A stretch of DNA of 14,771 bases from Pseudomonadota bacterium (GTDB lineage Bacteria > Pseudomonadota > Gammaproteobacteria > Xanthomonadales > Rhodanobacteraceae): the NCBI GenBank assembly GCA_021787175.1, contig JAJYMF010000076.1, forward strand, positions 1 through 14,771. The letters are read 5' to 3'. Each line of letters starts with the position of its first letter. Within the stretch, counting starts at the first letter, position 1. Made by a program: the position numbers and the translations under genes. The notes beneath the pieces were generated by a model. That model had not been told where the DNA came from. It saw only the letters and a program-made list of their open reading frames with translations, and did not search any database. Shown piece by piece: positions 1-7,671 of this stretch.

Positions 1-312
1 TACGGCCAGAGCAAGCACGGCGTGTTCACCCAGCGTCCCGGCGTCTTGAGCAACGACTTCTTCGTCAACCTGCTCGACATGGGCACGAAGTGGCAGCGCT
101 CGGCGACTGAAGGCGTGCTGGAGGGACGCGACCGCGCCAGCGGCGCACTGAAGTGGACGGGCAGCGTGGTCGATCTGGTGTTCGGTTCGAATTCCGAGCT
201 GCGGGCGCTCGCCGAGGTATATGCCTGCGCCGATGCGCAGGAGAAGTTCGCGCAGGACTTCGCCTCAGCCTGGAACAAGGTGATGAACCTGGATCGCTTC
301 GATCTCGCGTGA
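1..312 (+). CDS. katG: Catalase-peroxidase KatG, C-terminal end (partial at left edge)
   Basis: The first base opens the frame (YGQSKHGVFTQRPG...), so the gene begins outside the window. The 103 visible residues end in a TGA at 310-312. They carry the typical end of the second, catalytically inactive peroxidase-like domain of KatG: GVFTQRPGVLSNDFFVNLLDM, then a KWTGS...DLVFGSNSELRALAEVYA stretch and a DFASAWNKVMNLDRFDL tail. KatG is a haem enzyme that removes hydrogen peroxide by catalase and peroxidase activity. The haem-binding N-terminal domain is not visible, so intactness cannot be judged. A truncated OxyR-like LysR fragment lies about 9 kb downstream, but nothing in the sequence links the two. 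Confidence 0.95.
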   Translation, partial: YGQSKHGVFTQRPGVLSNDFFVNLLDMGTKWQRSATEGVLEGRDRASGALKWTGSVVDLVFGSNSELRALAEVYACADAQEKFAQDFASAWNKVMNLDRFDLA

Positions 313-682
313 TCGCGCGCTCTGCCGGCCGCGCTGCCGCTTCATGAACGGAGTGATGAACAGGCAGCGCGATTCACTCCCTGGCGCCCGCGACGAGTCC
401 GGCGCACGCAACGGCCCGGTGCAGAAACCGGGTTCATGGCGCCGCCGCTCGAGCCCAGCGGCGGCGGCCACTGGTATCGCCGCGTCGACGATGACGCCGC
501 CGGCCGCCGCAGCGCTGTCGTCCAACGTCGCCGAAGCCCTGCACGACAGCGCCGTTCACCATCGGGCGTCAGCCAGGCTGCCCTCGACAAGGCCGCCGCC
601 AGGCGGGGCGCTGGCGAGCGCGCGTGCATACAGAGAGCGTGATGCCGAACCATGTCGCGGCCGCATGCGGCCGTGGCGCCAT
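313..682. other. 370-bp stretch without a recognisable gene
   Basis: This lies between the katG stop and the stop of the leftward tauE-like gene. Open frames cross it on both strands, but they are Arg/Ala/Pro-rich translations typical of GC-rich non-coding frames and show no family motif. The only structure seen is the 16-bp palindrome at 658-673, listed separately. It may hold decayed coding sequence, but I could not recognise any. Confidence 0.5.
658..673 (-). terminator. Perfect palindrome downstream of the tauE-like gene, possible terminator
   Basis: CGGCCGCATGCGGCCG is a perfect 16-bp palindrome. As RNA it folds into a 6-bp GC stem with a CATG loop. It starts 9 nt after the tauE-like stop in the leftward direction, where a terminator is expected. 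No T-run follows on the minus strand, so intrinsic termination is uncertain. Confidence 0.3.
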
Positions 683-1447
683 TCAGGAGTGCGTGACGAG
701 GATCTGCAGGCCGAAGTCGCCGATCATGAACACCGCCAGCAGCAGCAGGCCGACGGCGAAGATGCGCTTGACCAGGGTCTGCGGCAGCCGCGCGGCGAGG
801 TGATTGCCGAGCAGCCCGCCGACGGCTCCGATCGCGGCGACGATCAGCAGTTCGCGATAGTCCAGCGGCCCGTGATAGACCCGCACGTACTGGAAAAACC
901 CGGCAAAGGAATTGAGCGCGATGATCACCAGACTGGTGCCGGTGCCGCGCAGCAGGTCGAGGCCGCCGAACAGCACCAGCGCCGGCACGATCAGAAAACC
1001 GCCGCCGATACCGACGATGCCGGTCAGCACGCCCACGGCCAGCCCCAGCACGACCAGCCGCAGCGGGTGCACGCGATGATCGGGATCGTGCACCGGCAGC
1101 CGCCGGCGCAGCATGGCGATGCCGGCGACCAGCATGATCAGCGCGAACAGGAACAGCTGCAGCACGCCCTGCATGTGATTGCCGACCAGCGCCCCGAGCA
1201 TGGCGCCCGCCGCGCCGGGAATGCCGAAATACAGCGTGCTGCGCCAGTCGATCTGCCGCCGCAGCCCGCGCTGCACCGCCGCCGCCGCGCTGATCGCACC
1301 GACCACCAACAGCGAGCCGACCACCGCCTGCTTGGCGGCCATGCCCAGCAGATAGTGCAGCACCGGCACGGTCAGGATGGAGCCGCCCGAGCCCAGCAGT
1401 CCCAGGCTGATGCCGATGGTGAGCGCGCCCAGCAATGCTGCGATCAC
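683..1447 (-). CDS. TauE/SafE-family membrane protein, probable sulfite exporter
   Basis: This 254-residue polytopic membrane protein belongs to the TauE/SafE (DUF81) family. Two half-repeats are visible: LLGSGGSILTVPVL at residues 17-30 and IVGIGGGFLIVPAL at 143-156, each opening a run of hydrophobic helices with an Arg/His-rich cytoplasmic loop between (about 113-130). I chose the GTG start at 1447 because AAGGAG precedes it by 6 nt and the protein then begins directly with the first membrane helix. A longer frame from 1549 would add 34 basic, non-membrane residues. The family exports sulfite, sulfoacetate or similar organosulfur anions. The divergent dioxygenase, a sulfite producer, supports sulfite here by inference. 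The shared 153-bp upstream region holds a long inverted repeat and an AT-rich candidate operator. Confidence 0.88.
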   Translation of the reverse strand: MIAALLGALTIGISLGLLGSGGSILTVPVLHYLLGMAAKQAVVGSLLVVGAISAAAAVQRGLRRQIDWRSTLYFGIPGAAGAMLGALVGNHMQGVLQLFLFALIMLVAGIAMLRRRLPVHDPDHRVHPLRLVVLGLAVGVLTGIVGIGGGFLIVPALVLFGGLDLLRGTGTSLVIIALNSFAGFFQYVRVYHGPLDYRELLIVAAIGAVGGLLGNHLAARLPQTLVKRIFAVGLLLLAVFMIGDFGLQILVTHS

Positions 1448-1521
1448 GAAAGTCTCCTTGGCGGGACGTCCCCGTCCGCGCGCACCGCGACGGCGATCGT
1501 GACAGGGTAGGCGCGGGGGCG

Positions 1522-1554
1522 CATGAATGGCACGGGTCGTCCGCGCCATTCATG
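1522..1554. repeat. 10-bp perfect inverted repeat between tauE-like and dioxygenase genes
   Basis: CATGAATGGC (1522-1531) is exactly inverted as GCCATTCATG (1545-1554). Inside, CGG (1533-1535) pairs with CCG (1541-1543) across one A/C mismatch, leaving a GTCGT loop. The 33-nt element abuts the AT-rich candidate operator at 1552-1571. It would sit at the 5' end of a leftward tauE transcript starting there, or it could be a dimeric regulator site. Confidence 0.6.
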
Positions 1555-1571
1555 TTAGTGTAATCTAATAT
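1552..1571. promoter_or_regulatory. AT-rich palindromic candidate operator, site 1 (tauE / dioxygenase)
   Basis: ATGTTAGTGTAATCTAATAT is an AT-rich island in GC-rich DNA. Seven of its ten base pairs about the centre are symmetric, with TTAG-N6-CTAA as the core. It ends 29 nt before the dioxygenase ATG, so it probably overlaps that promoter, and it lies in the divergent tauE region. It shares 14 of 20 positions with site 3 in front of sqr and the ArsR repressor, including TTAGTG and ATCT. I infer it is bound by that repressor. Binding is not shown. Confidence 0.55.
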
Positions 1572-1600
1572 ACAAACTGCGCATTTGCCGGAGAGCTCCG

Positions 1601-2476
1601 ATGCATCCGCAAGTCACCCCGTTCTTCCATGCCGCCAGCTCGACCTGGAGCTATGTGGTCAGTGATTCCGGCAGCCGCGGCGCCGCGGTGATCGACCCGG
1701 TGCTCGATTTCGACTACCCCTCCGGGGCGCTGGCAACCGTCTCGGCCGATGCCATCATCGCCCATGTGCGCGGCGCGGGCTTGCACGTCGAGTGGATACT
1801 CGAAACGCATGCCCATGCCGATCATCTCTCGGCCGCGCCGCATCTGCAGCGGGCACTGGGCGGCCGCATCGCCATCGGCAATGGCATCCGTACCGTGCAA
1901 TCGCATTTCAAGCAGGCGCTTCACCTCGAAGCGGGCTTCGTCGCCGACGGTGCGCCCTTCGACTATCTGTTCGCCGATGGCGAGACCTTCACGGTGGGCG
2001 CCATCCCCGCCCACGTGATCGCCACTCCCGGCCACACCAGCGACAGCGTCAGCTACCGGATCGGCGATGCCCTGTTCGTCGGCGATACGCTGTTCATGCC
2101 GGACTCCGGAACCGCCCGCTGCGATTTCCCCGGCGGCGATGCCGGCACGCTGTACGATTCCGTGCGTCGGCTGCTCGAGCTGCCGCGGGCCACCCGCCTG
2201 TTCGTCTGCCATGACTATGCTCCGGGCGGCCGCGGACACCGTTGCGAAACCACGGTGACGGCGCAACGGGAAGCCAATATCCACGTCCGCGATGGGATCC
2301 GCCGCGACGCGTTCATTGCCCTGCGCAATGCGCGCGACCGTACCCTCGGCATGCCGGCCCTGCTCTATCCGGCCGTGCAGATCAATGTGCGCGCCGGCCA
2401 CCTGCCGCCGGCCGAGTCCAATGGCGTCGCCTATCTCAAGGTGCCGCTGGCCCCACCCGCCGACGCGGCGGCATGA
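1601..2476 (+). CDS. Persulfide dioxygenase-type MBL-fold hydrolase (ETHE1/SdoA/Blh-like)
   Basis: This 291-residue metallo-beta-lactamase-fold protein has its metal motif as THAHADH at residues 69-75 (H70, H72, D74, H75), then H145 in TPGHTSDS, D162 in GDTLF and H204 in VCHDY. In ETHE1-type dioxygenases one Fe(II) is held by two His and one Asp, corresponding here to H70, H145 and D162. The MPDSGTARCDFPGGD stretch (166-180) is typical of this branch, which includes BigR-controlled Blh. The expected reaction is glutathione persulfide plus oxygen to sulfite plus glutathione. The ATG at 1601 follows GGAGAG by 5 nt. There is no fused rhodanese domain, but a separate rhodanese gene follows 185 nt downstream. 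The candidate operator just upstream suggests repression by the local ArsR protein. Confidence 0.9.
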   Translation: MHPQVTPFFHAASSTWSYVVSDSGSRGAAVIDPVLDFDYPSGALATVSADAIIAHVRGAGLHVEWILETHAHADHLSAAPHLQRALGGRIAIGNGIRTVQSHFKQALHLEAGFVADGAPFDYLFADGETFTVGAIPAHVIATPGHTSDSVSYRIGDALFVGDTLFMPDSGTARCDFPGGDAGTLYDSVRRLLELPRATRLFVCHDYAPGGRGHRCETTVTAQREANIHVRDGIRRDAFIALRNARDRTLGMPALLYPAVQINVRAGHLPPAESNGVAYLKVPLAPPADAAA

Positions 2477-2587
2477 GCTTCTGGCCGCCAGACCCCTGAG
2501 TGCGGCGGCGCACCGAGGCTGCCCTCGCACAGACCACGGCGCGACGACCCATGCGGCCCTCGCGGCCTTGCGGCGGCCCCGCCCGTC

Positions 2588-2604
2588 TCCCCGCTGAACG
2601 GGGA
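2588..2604 (+). terminator. Small GC hairpin between dioxygenase and rhodanese genes
   Basis: TCCCCG and CGGGGA form a perfect 6-bp stem around a CTGAA loop, followed by TTCTCT. It lies between the dioxygenase stop and the AT-rich site before the rhodanese, where a terminator would separate two units. The T-tract is poor, so this is a weak call. Confidence 0.35.
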
Positions 2605-2612
2605 TTCTCTGT

Positions 2613-2632
2613 ATATGTGTATTTACTAATAT
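2613..2632. promoter_or_regulatory. AT-rich palindromic candidate operator, site 2 (rhodanese)
   Basis: ATATGTGTATTTACTAATAT has 7 of 10 symmetric pairs and ends in the same CTAATAT as site 1. The distance from its last base to the ATG is the same as in site 1 (29 intervening nt), suggesting the same promoter-operator design. The CTAATAT part may double as a -10-like element. Binding by the local ArsR repressor is inferred from the resemblance. Confidence 0.5.
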
Positions 2633-2661
2633 GATGAGGTCGGCAAGGCCAACAGGAATCG

Positions 2662-3021
2662 ATGATGTCCGGAACCGGCGGTAGCGGCGGCGAGCCGCTG
2701 AATATCAGCTGTGCCGAGGCGCAGCGGCGCCTGCGGCAGGGCGCGACCCTGATCGATGTGCGCGAACACCCCGAGGTCGCGCGCGGCATGGTGCCGGGCA
2801 GCGTGCATCTGCCGCTGGCAACGCTGGGCGGCGATCCGGCCGCGGCGCTGCGGCGCGCGGGCATCGATCCGACCGCGAGTGAAGTGCTGTGCATCTGCGC
2901 CAGCGGAGGTCGCTCGCAGATGGCAGCCCACGCGCTGCGTCAGGCCGGGGGCAAGGCCGCCTCGGTGATCGGCGGCGTCGCCGCCTGGGCTGCGGCAGGG
3001 CTGCCGTTCGGCCGCCCCTGA
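2662..3021 (+). CDS. Single-domain rhodanese (sulfurtransferase)
   Basis: This 119-residue rhodanese domain has IDVREHPEVARGMVPGSVHLPL at about residues 31-52 (split here: IDVREHPE, then GSVHLPL) and the active-site loop CASGGRS at 79-85, so Cys79 is the likely persulfide-carrying residue. It ends with a VIGGVAAWAAAGLP helix typical of the family. Such proteins move sulfane sulfur between persulfides, thiosulfate and sulfite, in the cytoplasm here because no signal peptide is seen. Two ATGs lie in tandem. The second (2665) has the better distance, 7 nt, from AGGA, so the protein may begin one residue later. The own upstream AT-rich site suggests separate transcription, controlled together with the dioxygenase. 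It is convergent with the RND permease gene. Confidence 0.93.
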   Translation: MMSGTGGSGGEPLNISCAEAQRRLRQGATLIDVREHPEVARGMVPGSVHLPLATLGGDPAAALRRAGIDPTASEVLCICASGGRSQMAAHALRQAGGKAASVIGGVAAWAAAGLPFGRP

Positions 3022-3053
3022 GTCGGCCGCGGCACGGCCTCGCGATCGCGCCA

Positions 3054-3074
3054 CGGCGGCTATCCTGACCGCCG
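3054..3074. terminator. Hairpin between convergent rhodanese and RND genes
   Basis: CGGCGG (3054-3059) pairs perfectly with CCGCCG (3069-3074) around a 9-nt loop, in the 63-bp gap where two genes converge. It could stop transcription from either side. There is no T-run, so the function is a guess from position. Confidence 0.3.
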
Positions 3075-3084
3075 CAGTCATGGC

Positions 3085-6000
3085 TCAGACCACGGGCTCG
3101 GCGCCGATGCGGCCGCCACGCCGCTGCAGATAGACGAAATACAGCAGCGGGATCACCACCAGGGTGAGCACCGTCGACACCAGGATGCCGAACACCAGCG
3201 ACACCGCCAGGCCCTGGAAGATCGGATCGCCGAGGATGAAGAACGCCCCGAGCATCGCCGCCAGCGCGGTCAGCACGATCGGTTTGGCGCGCACGGCACC
3301 GGACTCGATCACCGCCTCCTCCAGCGAGCGGCCGCTGGCCAGCGCGTGGTTGATGAAGTCCACCAGCAGGATCGAGTTGCGCACGATGATGCCGGCCAGC
3401 GCGATCATGCCGATCATCGAGGTGGCGGTGAACTGCGCGCCCATCAGCCAGTGCCCCGGCATCACCCCGATCACGGTCAGCGGAATCGGCGCCATGATCA
3501 CCAGCGGCACGATGTAGCTGCGGAACTGCCCCACCACCAGGAAATAGATCAGCAGCAGGCCGACCGAATAGGCGATGCCCATGTCGCGGAAGGTCTCGTA
3601 GGTGATCTGCCATTCGCCGTCCCACTTGATCGAGTAGCTCGACCCGTTGGCCGGCGGCGCGATGAAGTGCTGCTCGAGATGATGGCCGTCGAAGGTGCGT
3701 CCGCTGATGGCGCCGACCATGCGGAACATGCCATAGAGCGGGCTGTCCTCGCGGCCGGCGTCATCGCCGGTGACGAAGGTGTAGGGCAGCAGGTCCTTGT
3801 GATAGACCGCGTCGTCCAGCGGTTCGTTGACGACCTTGACCACCTCCGACAGCGGGATCAGCTGACCGGTCTGCGAGCGCACGCGCAGGGTCAGGATCGA
3901 GTCCATCGAGCCGAGGTCGGCCTGCGGCAGACGCAGCACCACCGGCACCGCGTACTTGGCGTTGCCATCCTGCAGGTAGGTGACGGGATCGCCACCGACG
4001 CCGGCCTGGACCGCGGCCACGATCTGCGCCTGGCTGACACCGAGGGTCGCCGCGCGGGTGCGATCGACCACGATCAGCTTGCGTGTGGCGTGCGGATTCT
4101 CGACGCTGCTGTTGATGTCGACGATGCCGGGCGTCTTCTCGAACAGCTTCTCCAGCGATAGCGCGATCACCCGCTGGGTCCTGTAATCGGGACCGTAGAT
4201 CTCGGCCACGATCGGCGCCTGCACCGGCGGTCCGGGCGGCACCTCGGCCACCACCAGGTGAGCGTCGAAGCGTTTGGCGATCGCCGCCAGCGCCGGGCGC
4301 ACCGCCAGCGCGATCTGATGGCTCTGGCGCTTGCGCGCGTTCTTGTCGACCAGGTTGACCTGGATATCGCCCTGGTACGGCATCGTGCGCAGGTAGTACT
4401 GGCGTACCAGCCCGTTGAAATTCATCGGCGCCGAGGTGCCCACGTACACCTGGTAGTTGCTGACTTCGGGCACCTGGTCCAGCACCGTGGTCATGTCCAG
4501 CAGCGCGCGATTGGTCTGCTCGAGGGTGGAGCCCTCGGGCATGTTCAGCACCACCTGGAACTCGGATTTGTTGTCGAACGGCAGCATCTTCAGGATCACC
4601 GCCTTGACCAGCACCAGGCCCACCGCCAGCAGCACCAGCACGCCGATGCCGAGGAACAGGTTGCGCCGGCGCCGCGGCGCGCGCTCGCCGCTGATGAACG
4701 GCGTCATGACCCGGGTGAACAACCGGTACAGACGCTGGTCGAGCTTCGATTCCTGCGCGTGACCGGGGCCCCCGTGCGCATCGCCGTGACCGATCTGGTT
4801 GCGCAGCAGGCGGTAGGCCAGCCACGGCGTCACCACGAACGCCACCGCCAGCGAGATCAGCATGCCGATGCTGGCGTTGATCGGGATCGGGCTCATGTAG
4901 GGGCCCATCAGGCCGCTGACGAAGGCCATCGGCAGCAGCGCCGCGATTACGGTGAAGGTTGCCAGGATGGTCGGCCCGCCGACCTCGTCCACTGCCGCCG
5001 GAATGGCATCGAACAGGCGTCTGGCGCCCATCGCCATGTGGCGATGGATGTTCTCGACCACGACGATCGCATCGTCGACGAGAATGCCGATCGAGAAGAT
5101 CAGCGCAAACAGCGACACGCGGTTGATGGTGAAACCGATCGCCCACGAGGCGAACAGCGTGATCGCCAGCGTCACCACCACCGCGCTGCCGACCACGATC
5201 GCCTCGCGCCAGCCCAGCGTGAGCAGCACCAGCAGCACCACCGCCGCCGCCGCGAGGAACAGATGCTGCAGCAATTCGTCGGCCTTGTCGTTGGCGGTCT
5301 GTCCGTAGTTGCGGGTGATGGTGACGTGCACGCCCTGCGGAATGTCCACGCCCTTCAGCTCGGCGATCCGCGCCTTGACCGCCTCGGCAATGTCGTAGGC
5401 ATTGCTGCCGGCCTTCTTGGCAATGGCGATGGTCAGCGCCGGAGCCAGCCCGGTCACCGGGCCGCCCTTGCCGGCGGGGGTGCCGTACCACGCCATGCGG
5501 CTGGGGTAGTCGGCACCGGAACGGATGCGTGCCACGTCGGACAGATACACCGGCCTGCCGCCGGCGAGTCCGATCACCAGCTGCGACACCTCGCCGGCGT
5601 TCATCAGCAGGGTGCCGGCCTTGACCGGCACGTCGCGGTTGTCGCTGATCTCGTCACCGGCGTCGGCGGCGACGTTGGCGGCCTTGAGCGCGCCGGCCAG
5701 ACCGCTGACGGTGAGGTTGTAGGCGGCCAGCTTGCCGGGGTCGAGTTCGACCATCACCGCGCGATCCGGCGCACCGATGGTATACACGTCGCGCGTGCCG
5801 GGCACGCGCTTGAGGTCGGCTTCCAGCGTGTGCGCGACCTCGGCCAGTTGCACGCTGCCGACATCGGCGCGGTCCGACCACAGCGTCAACCCCATCACCG
5901 GCACGTCATCGATGCCGTAGGGCTTGATCAGCGGCTGGCCGACACCGAGACCCGGCGGCGACCAGTCGGCATTGGAATAGACCTTGTTGTACAGGCTGAC

Positions 6001-6342
6001 CAGCGCCTGTTGCCGCGGCACGCCGACCCGGAACTCCACCGTCACCAGCGCCAGTCCCGGCCGGCTGACCGAATAGACGTGCTTGATGCCCTTGATCTCG
6101 GCCAGCTTCTGCTCGAGCGGAAACGCCACCAGGTTTTCGACGTCGCGCACATTGGCGCCGGCGAACGGCACGATCACGTTGGCGACCGTGACCTCGATCT
6201 GCGGGTCTTCCTCGCGCGGCGTGATGATCGCCGCGGTGATGCCCAGCAGCAGCCCCGCCAGCGCCAGCAGGGGCGTAATCTGCGAGGCTTGGAACGTGCG
6301 CGCGATGCGCCCGGAAAGGCCCAGCTTGCCCGGCTCAGTCAT
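3085..6342 (-). CDS. RND-superfamily efflux permease, last gene of the sqr operon
   Basis: At 1085 residues this is a full-length RND pump, an inner-membrane proton-driven trimer. Visible parts are TM1 (about 22-40) followed by TPREEDPQIEV; the first large periplasmic loop; FSIGILVDDAIVVVENIHRH with the proton-relay pair D423/D424; a second periplasmic loop from about 590; and the TM10 region IALAGIIVRNSILLVDF. There Arg988 stands where AcrB has Lys940. The NANT-type acid residues are hydrophobic-substrate (HAE)-like rather than heavy-metal (CusA)-like. I chose the ATG at 6342, which overlaps the adaptor stop by 8 nt, rather than the ATG at 6363. The overlap predicts translational coupling. 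No outer-membrane partner gene is in the window. The substrate is unknown; the operon suggests a sulfur compound. Confidence 0.9.
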   Translation of the reverse strand: MTEPGKLGLSGRIARTFQASQITPLLALAGLLLGITAAIITPREEDPQIEVTVANVIVPFAGANVRDVENLVAFPLEQKLAEIKGIKHVYSVSRPGLALVTVEFRVGVPRQQALVSLYNKVYSNADWSPPGLGVGQPLIKPYGIDDVPVMGLTLWSDRADVGSVQLAEVAHTLEADLKRVPGTRDVYTIGAPDRAVMVELDPGKLAAYNLTVSGLAGALKAANVAADAGDEISDNRDVPVKAGTLLMNAGEVSQLVIGLAGGRPVYLSDVARIRSGADYPSRMAWYGTPAGKGGPVTGLAPALTIAIAKKAGSNAYDIAEAVKARIAELKGVDIPQGVHVTITRNYGQTANDKADELLQHLFLAAAAVVLLVLLTLGWREAIVVGSAVVVTLAITLFASWAIGFTINRVSLFALIFSIGILVDDAIVVVENIHRHMAMGARRLFDAIPAAVDEVGGPTILATFTVIAALLPMAFVSGLMGPYMSPIPINASIGMLISLAVAFVVTPWLAYRLLRNQIGHGDAHGGPGHAQESKLDQRLYRLFTRVMTPFISGERAPRRRRNLFLGIGVLVLLAVGLVLVKAVILKMLPFDNKSEFQVVLNMPEGSTLEQTNRALLDMTTVLDQVPEVSNYQVYVGTSAPMNFNGLVRQYYLRTMPYQGDIQVNLVDKNARKRQSHQIALAVRPALAAIAKRFDAHLVVAEVPPGPPVQAPIVAEIYGPDYRTQRVIALSLEKLFEKTPGIVDINSSVENPHATRKLIVVDRTRAATLGVSQAQIVAAVQAGVGGDPVTYLQDGNAKYAVPVVLRLPQADLGSMDSILTLRVRSQTGQLIPLSEVVKVVNEPLDDAVYHKDLLPYTFVTGDDAGREDSPLYGMFRMVGAISGRTFDGHHLEQHFIAPPANGSSYSIKWDGEWQITYETFRDMGIAYSVGLLLIYFLVVGQFRSYIVPLVIMAPIPLTVIGVMPGHWLMGAQFTATSMIGMIALAGIIVRNSILLVDFINHALASGRSLEEAVIESGAVRAKPIVLTALAAMLGAFFILGDPIFQGLAVSLVFGILVSTVLTLVVIPLLYFVYLQRRGGRIGAEPVV

Positions 6343-7423
6343 GCGCAGCCGTCCCGTCGGCATGCCGGGCGATCAGCCACTTCATCGCGGCTCCCGGATC
6401 GGCGGCCACCTGCTCGCCTGGCGCCAGGCCCGCCAGCACCTCATAGTCGTTGCCGAAACGGTAGCCCAGCCGCACCTGGCGCAGCATCACGGCATCGCCC
6501 TCGACCACGTACACGCCGACGATCTCGCCGCGGCGCACGATCGCGCTGTCGGGCAGCAGCAGCCGTGGTCGCGAACCGATCATGAAAGCCACCTTGACCA
6601 CCTCGCCGGGATTGAGTCCGGTCTCGACCGTCGGCAGTTCCAGGCGCACGGTGAAGGTGTGCGTGGCCGGATCGGCGTAGGGGAAGACGATCACCTTGGC
6701 CGCCTCGACCCGCTTGTTGCCGCCGTCGTACAGCACCCAGGCGCGGCCGAACCTGCGGATCACGTTGACGTCGCTCTGCGGCACCTGCGCCTCGACGCGC
6801 AACTGGTCCAACGACAGCCCCGAAATCAGCGGCTGCCCCGGCTGCACTGCCTCGCCGACCTGCACGTAGCGTTTGGTGACGATGCCCGAGTAGGGCGCGC
6901 GCACCACGGTGTAATTCGCGCTCTCGGAAGCCTGGCGCAGGTTCGCCCGCGCCGCATCCAGCGCCGCCTTGGCGGCATCGCGCTGCGCGGTGGTCTGGTC
7001 CATCTGCGTCTTGGATACCAGCCTGCGCGAGTAGATCGCGGCGACCCGCTGGTACTGCGCCTCGGCATCGGTGTAGGCCGCCTGCGCCGAGCGCACCTGC
7101 GCCTGCGCCGCGTTCACCGCCGCACCCTGCTCGACCGCAGTGAAGCGCACCACCACCGCGCCCTGCGGCACGTAGTCGTTGACGTCGTAGGGCAGCTCGA
7201 GCACCCGCCCGGCGGTCTGCGCCGACAGCGTCGCCTGATGCACGGCCTCGACCGTGCCGTCCCAGATGCGCTCGCGCGGCGCGACCTGCTCGCGCAGCGT
7301 GATCGCGGCCAGCGGCGGCTTGACCGCGGGCGCGGCAGGCTGCCGATGACCGCAGGCAGTCAGCGTCAACGTGGCGGCGCCAAGCAGCAGCGCCGCACGC
7401 AGGGAAAGCGCGGATCGCGTCAC
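6335..7423 (-). CDS. RND periplasmic adaptor (membrane fusion protein), lipoprotein
   Basis: This 362-residue adaptor begins with a lipoprotein signal peptide: a basic start, a hydrophobic core, and lipobox LTAC with Cys24 as the lipidated residue. The order is typical of the HlyD/AcrA family: a barrel-sandwich half (about 50-85, SAQTAGRVLELPYDVNDYV), a long Ala/Gln-rich coiled-coil hairpin (about 95-165), the second lipoyl half (VRAPYSGIVTKRYVQVGEAV), then beta-barrel and membrane-proximal domains. The GTG at 7423 is chosen because AGAGGA sits 8-9 nt before it and the signal peptide follows at once. A longer frame to 7561 would bury the signal peptide. It lies 14 nt after the small membrane protein gene and overlaps the permease gene by 8 nt. 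Confidence 0.9.
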   Translation of the reverse strand: MTRSALSLRAALLLGAATLTLTACGHRQPAAPAVKPPLAAITLREQVAPRERIWDGTVEAVHQATLSAQTAGRVLELPYDVNDYVPQGAVVVRFTAVEQGAAVNAAQAQVRSAQAAYTDAEAQYQRVAAIYSRRLVSKTQMDQTTAQRDAAKAALDAARANLRQASESANYTVVRAPYSGIVTKRYVQVGEAVQPGQPLISGLSLDQLRVEAQVPQSDVNVIRRFGRAWVLYDGGNKRVEAAKVIVFPYADPATHTFTVRLELPTVETGLNPGEVVKVAFMIGSRPRLLLPDSAIVRRGEIVGVYVVEGDAVMLRQVRLGYRFGNDYEVLAGLAPGEQVAADPGAAMKWLIARHADGTAAHD

Positions 7424-7437
7424 GGGCGGGGTTCCTC

Positions 7438-7641
7438 TCAGCGAAACGCGCTGCCGGGCGCCAGCCCGAACTTGCGCAGCAGCATCGCCAGCGGGCAGAA
7501 ACCGGTGAACGAGGCCTGCAGCAGGTTCAGACCGACGAATGCGGTCAGCAGCAGCCACCATGGCGACACCAGTTGGGACAGCACCAGACTGATCAGCACG
7601 ACGCTGCCTGCAAAAGCCATCACGGCACGATCGACGTTCAT
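7438..7641 (-). CDS. Small YgaP-like two-helix membrane protein (DUF2892)
   Basis: This 67-residue protein starts MNVDRAVMAFAG and has two predicted membrane helices (about 6-24 and 28-47), ending with TGFCPLAMLLRKFGL. The GFCP motif (Cys49) is characteristic of the DUF2892/YgaP transmembrane domain, which often accompanies or is fused to rhodanese domains in sulfur-handling proteins. GAGAGG lies 8 nt before the ATG. It sits 30 nt after sqr and 14 nt before the adaptor gene, so it is inside the operon. A role in anchoring a sulfurtransferase or passing sulfur species at the membrane is inference. Confidence 0.87.
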   Translation of the reverse strand: MNVDRAVMAFAGSVVLISLVLSQLVSPWWLLLTAFVGLNLLQASFTGFCPLAMLLRKFGLAPGSAFR

Positions 7642-7671
7642 TGCGCTTACCTCTCGGTGGAACGGGATGAA

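Noticed and set aside
342..1553. A 403-codon leftward frame across the tauE-like gene
   Set aside because: Its composition is almost all Arg/Ala/Gly and it is out of frame with the TauE/SafE protein, which has clear membrane helices and repeats.
4258..6585. A 775-codon open frame antisense to the RND permease and adaptor genes
   Set aside because: It is rich in His, Arg, Gln and Asp with no family motif and lies opposite a clearly coding RND gene; long antisense frames are expected in GC-rich DNA.
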